DNA of 20,719 bases, from assembly GCA_023379725.1 (NCBI GenBank), contig JAMCPC010000119.1, forward strand, positions 1-20,719. The letters run 5' to 3'. How positions within the stretch are numbered: the first letter of the stretch is position 1; every line of letters begins with the position of its first letter. The stretch is from Actinomycetota bacterium (GTDB taxonomy: Bacteria; Actinomycetota; Acidimicrobiia; Acidimicrobiales; JAMCPL01). Under the pieces are notes generated by a model, which saw only the letters and a list, made by a program, of their open reading frames with translations, made no database searches and was not told where the DNA came from. This document shows positions 18,101 to 20,719 of this stretch, one piece after another. Position numbers and translations under genes: made by a program.

Positions 18101-18199
18101 TGTCAGGGCTACCAGGTCACTCTTCTTGTAATACCGGCCGATCGTCCTCGTCGTATGCTTAGTGCACATTGTGCCCATCATACTCGTCGTTGAGAGCAT
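15185..18199 (-). CDS. YfhO-like polytopic membrane protein (GT-C superfamily type)
   Basis: This protein of 1004 residues begins with a membrane helix (about 29-49) followed by an extracytoplasmic loop with LPGDDLRQGLPLRVLAGYD and HLPLWNPYTWSGTPLLGSF, the hallmark of YfhO-family proteins. At least ten further hydrophobic segments extend to about residue 530. A soluble, beta-rich domain follows, then a C-terminal stretch ETWAPGWHATIRRLGS and VIVPEGISTVTFSYWPPG before a last helix near 965-990. That ending (a 'PGW.A', an 'P.G...V.F.Y.P' and a terminal helix) is the usual YfhO close. Members are linked to lipoteichoic-acid or other glycan decoration with lipid-linked sugars, for example in Bacillus and Listeria. 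No Shine-Dalgarno precedes the ATG at 18199; Mets at residues 7, 8 and 11 are alternatives. It sits 124 bp upstream of the second pilin on the same strand and 21 bp beyond the decayed gene. Confidence 0.86.
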   Translation of the reverse strand: MLSTTSMMGTMCTKHTTRTIGRYYKKSDLVALTALIAIPLLAIGIPALLGHPLLPGDDLRQGLPLRVLAGYDVAHGHLPLWNPYTWSGTPLLGSFVAGSFYPTTLLFAILPPLTAWTFNLIFTYSLCASGTYLLARKLKLAVIPSLVSSAAFSFLGVMSFQSIHVEIIDGYAWIPWFLLGIEGMRFACKEGNPWQKAIGWTALSALAAAMAGLSGSPDALKELALAGGIVTIWHFVRAGDLPNWVSKWKFLALVATACIWGAAGASAQIIPGILFQHISQVTDGSFSYAFGFLALPFWGWLFMLVPGMRGGNGNFSLPLSTLPIDEWAGYVGLLPLAALGGLLTRSFGRRRNRDKDDKTGEWLLWIVLIVAGILAVIAPSVPGLSLLSRVPLYGATRIQSRSLFLVDIGLAMVLGFYLDRIERTKDINWIDALGAVSPMLVVLFFVSFTLIYPAPFDKMLGIPPGSGNPVTEMATFFAFPVIMAIEIAVFTGALPRLTKRTIDILFIVVLFVDGIFLWTAVSPMGLYSSTARIDNLSSVTGISSIAGYSHYQSITGRTASSARVAISTSLYMPTNIPGQLKGLSFDENILESIPSVQGYGALVWKRYDAATCTHQPFLLSVASLASTNRPSTFDDLDLGTLITGPGSFTARSILPIQPAAGQSTPRGVCPTAAYLLTPFTTGSHENAGSHKNTTTEWFIGSPKRISQVLVNLPNCAGSNCATGNLRVSLLAPEKGAKPGGKLVTIQSSPMAVTSPGNTAAKNIGKAPPTDNITAESHFSHPATAVAVEFGGTDSQYLTAGAISLLLTNGNNEALGGALTPAVRPADWSYLGTVDGFSVYHNLKASGHAWLIPTIKDSWIHIQSGQGNTQKPSVNTRKLKYTITTNIQTNGTEIDHINASSTALLVRSETWAPGWHATIRRLGSTKSTNVTVKRYGIIQSVIVPEGISTVTFSYWPPGMTVGLVLSLLAFMCLLSMVVVLLKPKLHKHKLRGLKFLKFPAGKADK

Positions 18200-18220
18200 A
18201 GTATGAGAGTAGGGTTATCA

Positions 18221-19295
18221 TTATCTTTGTGGCATGCTGTATGGAGTATAGAATTCACCGAAGTGGTCGTATAGGGAGTTGATATTGATAGTATAGTATC
18301 GGAACTGGTGTATTGGGGGCACCGGATGGAGCGTTTGGTGGTTGCAGCACAGAGGGAGCGACCGTATCGGAGGGAGGTTTCTACTCCAAAAGATTGGGGC
18401 AGTAGTTGTATAAATCATGCCGTTGGTAGTATTGGTGGGGCAGTACTGGGGTGAGGGAATCGGGACTGAGGAGGCGATTATAATAGAGCCGGTATCTGGC
18501 AGCAATTTACCGGAAGAGCTTGTACTGAAGGTGAGATTGTAGATGGTGCTGCTGGAGGCAGCAGATGTACTGGCAGTGAAGCCCTACACAGAGGTCGGTG
18601 CACTGAATATAATAGGAAATGAGGCTATTGCCTGATCGGTGGAGGTAGAGATGGTGAATGCCGTAGTCCCGGCAGGTGGGTTTATCATGGTGCTCTGCGA
18701 TCCTATCAGTTCTCCTTTGCTGCTGATGGTAAACCGCACTTCGTACATTACACCGTGTGCATCGGCTGATGTCGTGGATGGAACTGCGTAAAGACCCGAT
18801 ACCGACGTATAGGGCTGGACTGCGTCTGTCGAGTATCTGATGAAGATGTATGCACGCCTATCGTGTAGCTATCCGCGGTCACTGGGTTGGTTGCTCCGAG
18901 TACCTTTACCGTAAGGGAATCGCCATTGGATATGCTGTCCGGTACCGTAATTGCGGCTATTGCACCGTTGTCTGCAATGCTTACATGATTGGATGGAGCT
19001 GATTCGCTGGATGTAAGGTCTTCAACTTCGTAGTCGCTTGCCTGAGTAGGCCAGACCGTACCCTTGGGAGCTATGAGATCTACGGTACCCTGGCCTCCGG
19101 TCAACCCTCCCGTCGAACTGACCGAGAAAGACACCTTGTAGGTGACTTGGCTTGCTTCTGCAGCAAAGGAAGTGATATCGACTAATGGGGTGGTAACTGC
19201 TCCGCTTGTGGCGAATGCCTCGGAAGGCATGGCCAGTGGGAGAATGAGGCAATAGTTGTGGAGATAATTGTGATGGTTACTGGTCTCTGTAGCAT
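18221..19295 (-). pseudogene. Broken gene for a secreted repeat-domain protein
   Basis: Three reading-frame pieces together make one sensible secreted protein. From an ATG at 19295 the first frame gives MLQRPVTITIISTTIA. Near 19247 the frame must change to continue with LILPLAMPSEAFA, completing a signal peptide with an AFA cut site. The second frame encodes a domain with YKVSFSVSSTGGLTGGQGTV and APKGTVWP. Between about 18815 and 18840 the frame shifts again to DAVQPYTS and a second domain with YEVRFTISSKGELIGS. A TAG at 18584-18586 interrupts the third domain, IYNLTFSTSSSGKLLPDTGS, which runs in the same frame to a TAA at 18221. The domains share 'Y..x.F..SS.G.L' and are about 90-100 residues each. 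I do not recognise the family. Sequencing error could explain one lesion but hardly three. Confidence 0.8.
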
Positions 19296-19353
19296 TTTTG
19301 ATATGAAAGTTATAATAGCTTATAGTCATGCCTTTATCCGTTCAATGGTAGTA

Positions 19354-19506
19354 TTTTTAGGGAGAGCCTTTTTAGGGAGAGTTGATGTCTAGTCAGACCT
19401 GGTATTCAATGTACGAGCAAATAATGTACGAGCAGATAGGCAGAGCGACCACGATCTATCTCCTGCTAGTTTACCCACTTCAAACCAAGTATTCAATGTA
19501 CGAGCA
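19354..19506. repeat. Cluster of short direct repeats upstream of the binding-protein gene
   Basis: TTTTTAGGGAGAG occurs at 19354-19366 and 19369-19381. GTATTCAATGTACGAGCA occurs at 19402-19419 and 19489-19506, and its AATGTACGAGCA part a third time at 19423-19434. They lie between the decayed gene and the start of the solute-binding protein gene, where a promoter and regulator sites would be expected. Confidence 0.85.
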
Positions 19507-19539
19507 GGCAGGCAGAGTGTCTTATGTGTAGGTCTACCT

Positions 19540-20719
19540 GTGAATAGACTTGGTACGATAGTGTGGCGCCACAAGCTAATGCTACTGGTGTTTGCAGTAC
19601 TGGTACCGGCTATGCTGTTCGTGCCCTCTATCAAGCAGACTAATGTCGGGCTGCCTGGCGGAGGCGGGAAGTTCGTGCTTTATGTCACTCCAGGGGAGGG
19701 ACAGCTGGGTGTCACCGTTGGAGGGTATCATTGTTCCCCCGGGAAGAGGCAGGTTCCCTGGTCGCAGTATGCTCCTTACTGCATGCCAGCCTGGCACGGC
19801 AAAAATGGTGGAGCCACCTCGCAGGGAGTGACCGCTAAGACCATTACTGTAACCGCTACTATAGCGATGTCTGGCGGTCTCTGCCCGGTTGTCTCGTCCA
19901 TGTTTGGGCCGATAGTGGGTACTCCCGCTTTATTCAGACACACCATCGAGGCGTATGTCTCTCTGTTCAACCGCACCTTTGAGCTATATGGCCGTAAGGT
20001 GGTGGTGAAGTTCCTCAATGGTACGGGATGCTTCATATCAGAATTGCTGGGTCAGGATCAAAGCAATGCAGAGGTGGATGCCCAGGCTGCAGCGTCGCAG
20101 AATGCATTTGCCGACACATCAGTACTCTATTCCACCCCTCCGTATGACACCTCTCTTGCTCGCCATCACGTAATCGCTATAGGGGGAGAGTACCAGCCTC
20201 ATTCCTGGTTTGCAGCCAATGCACCCTACGAATACTCCACCCTGGCAAGTTGCACGAAGTTCGTCACAGGAGCTATTGATGCGATCAACAGTACTATGGC
20301 CGGTATGCCGGCTATCTACGCAGGATCTCGTAGTTTGCGTTCCAGGACACGGCGATTTGGCGTTATATATCCTGATGCAGTCACTATACTTCCCTGCGCA
20401 AAGCAGGCAATAGCTATGCTGAAGGCTGCTGGGCACCCTGCTGCAGCTACCTTTGACTACTCCTTTGACATAGGTTCTTTGGGGGGGCAGGCACCTGCTA
20501 TCATGTCTGACTTTAAGGCAAAAGGAGTCACTACGGTAATATGTGCCTGTGATCCTATCACACCGAGTGCTCTTACTGCTGCGGCGGTTGCGCAGGACTA
20601 CTATCCGGAATGGCTTACACTGAATTTCGGCAATTCAATTACGAGGGGTATTATGACCAGTGCGGCAGCAAAGGCGGAGTGGGCACACGATGCCACCATC
20701 TATACACAGAGCGTACCTC
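19540..20719 (+). CDS. Periplasmic solute-binding protein, branched-chain type, N-terminal part
   Basis: The frame is open from a TAG at 19390-19392 to the right edge; 393 codons are visible from GTG 19540 and the C-terminus lies outside. The start is uncertain: GTG 19540 with an AGGT 7 nt upstream, GTG 19561 and ATG 19579 all precede the hydrophobic stretch HKLMLLVFAVLVPAMLFVP. No lipobox Cys follows, so it is a secreted or N-terminally anchored protein rather than a lipoprotein. Residues 96-107, GVTAKTITVTAT, match the opening strand of type I periplasmic-binding proteins of the LivJ/urea-binding kind. Later come RKVVVKFLNGTG, RFGVIYPD and KGVTTVICACDPIT, in the order expected for the two-lobe fold. 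The ligand cannot be told. No transporter genes are visible, and it is transcribed away from the pilus genes. Confidence 0.82.
   Translation, partial: MNRLGTIVWRHKLMLLVFAVLVPAMLFVPSIKQTNVGLPGGGGKFVLYVTPGEGQLGVTVGGYHCSPGKRQVPWSQYAPYCMPAWHGKNGGATSQGVTAKTITVTATIAMSGGLCPVVSSMFGPIVGTPALFRHTIEAYVSLFNRTFELYGRKVVVKFLNGTGCFISELLGQDQSNAEVDAQAAASQNAFADTSVLYSTPPYDTSLARHHVIAIGGEYQPHSWFAANAPYEYSTLASCTKFVTGAIDAINSTMAGMPAIYAGSRSLRSRTRRFGVIYPDAVTILPCAKQAIAMLKAAGHPAAATFDYSFDIGSLGGQAPAIMSDFKAKGVTTVICACDPITPSALTAAAVAQDYYPEWLTLNFGNSITRGIMTSAAAKAEWAHDATIYTQSVP

Noticed and set aside
18221..18505. Independent small gene of 94 codons
   Set aside because: It is in the same frame as the third domain of the decayed gene, separated from it only by the TAG at 18584, so it is a fragment of that pseudogene.
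19776..20436. Minus-strand frames at the right end
   Set aside because: They are antisense to the continuous binding-protein frame, which has a signal sequence and family motifs.

Overview
The window looks like part of an actinobacterial chromosome, most plausibly an acidophilic Acidimicrobiia-type lineage. This is an inference from gene style: Ser/Thr/Gly-rich secreted proteins, IPT/TIG-bearing prepilins, YfhO-like membrane proteins and branched-chain-type solute-binding proteins, at moderate GC with AT-rich intergenic stretches. No rRNA, tRNA or transposase gene was seen.

Left part (1-11240): the C-terminal end of a PilO-like type IV pilus assembly protein enters from the left on the + strand. 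Facing it is a tightly packed minus-strand cluster, read from right to left. It encodes a giant prepilin-like adhesin with IPT/TIG-type domains, a PilW/PulJ-like minor prepilin, a PilX-like membrane-anchored protein of about 1065 residues, a lipoprotein of 312 residues and, after 154 bp, a lipoprotein of 196 residues. The first four are joined by a 16 bp gap, a 1 bp TGATG overlap and a 10 bp overlap. The cluster probably builds a specialised pilus or pseudopilus tip in which oversized minor pilins carry the adhesive domains. The adhesin gene contains about 2.5 nearly identical copies of a 609 bp unit, and the PilX-like gene has a tandem duplication of its own ribosome-binding site and start codon.

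Middle part (11241-15060): an AT-rich intergenic region of about 0.8 kb precedes a + strand major-type pilin. A strong hairpin terminator separates it from convergent minus-strand genes: a polytopic membrane protein of unknown function and, upstream of it, a second paralogous pilin. A 36 bp perfect direct repeat with a 36 bp spacer lies between those two genes.

Right part (15185-20719): a YfhO-like GT-C-type membrane protein of 1004 residues sits upstream of the second pilin on the same strand. It could belong to a surface-glycan or glycosylation function linked to the pilins. Upstream of it is a decayed gene for a secreted repeat protein, with two frameshifts and a nonsense codon. After a short stretch of direct repeats, a + strand periplasmic-binding-protein gene starts near 19540 and runs off the right edge.
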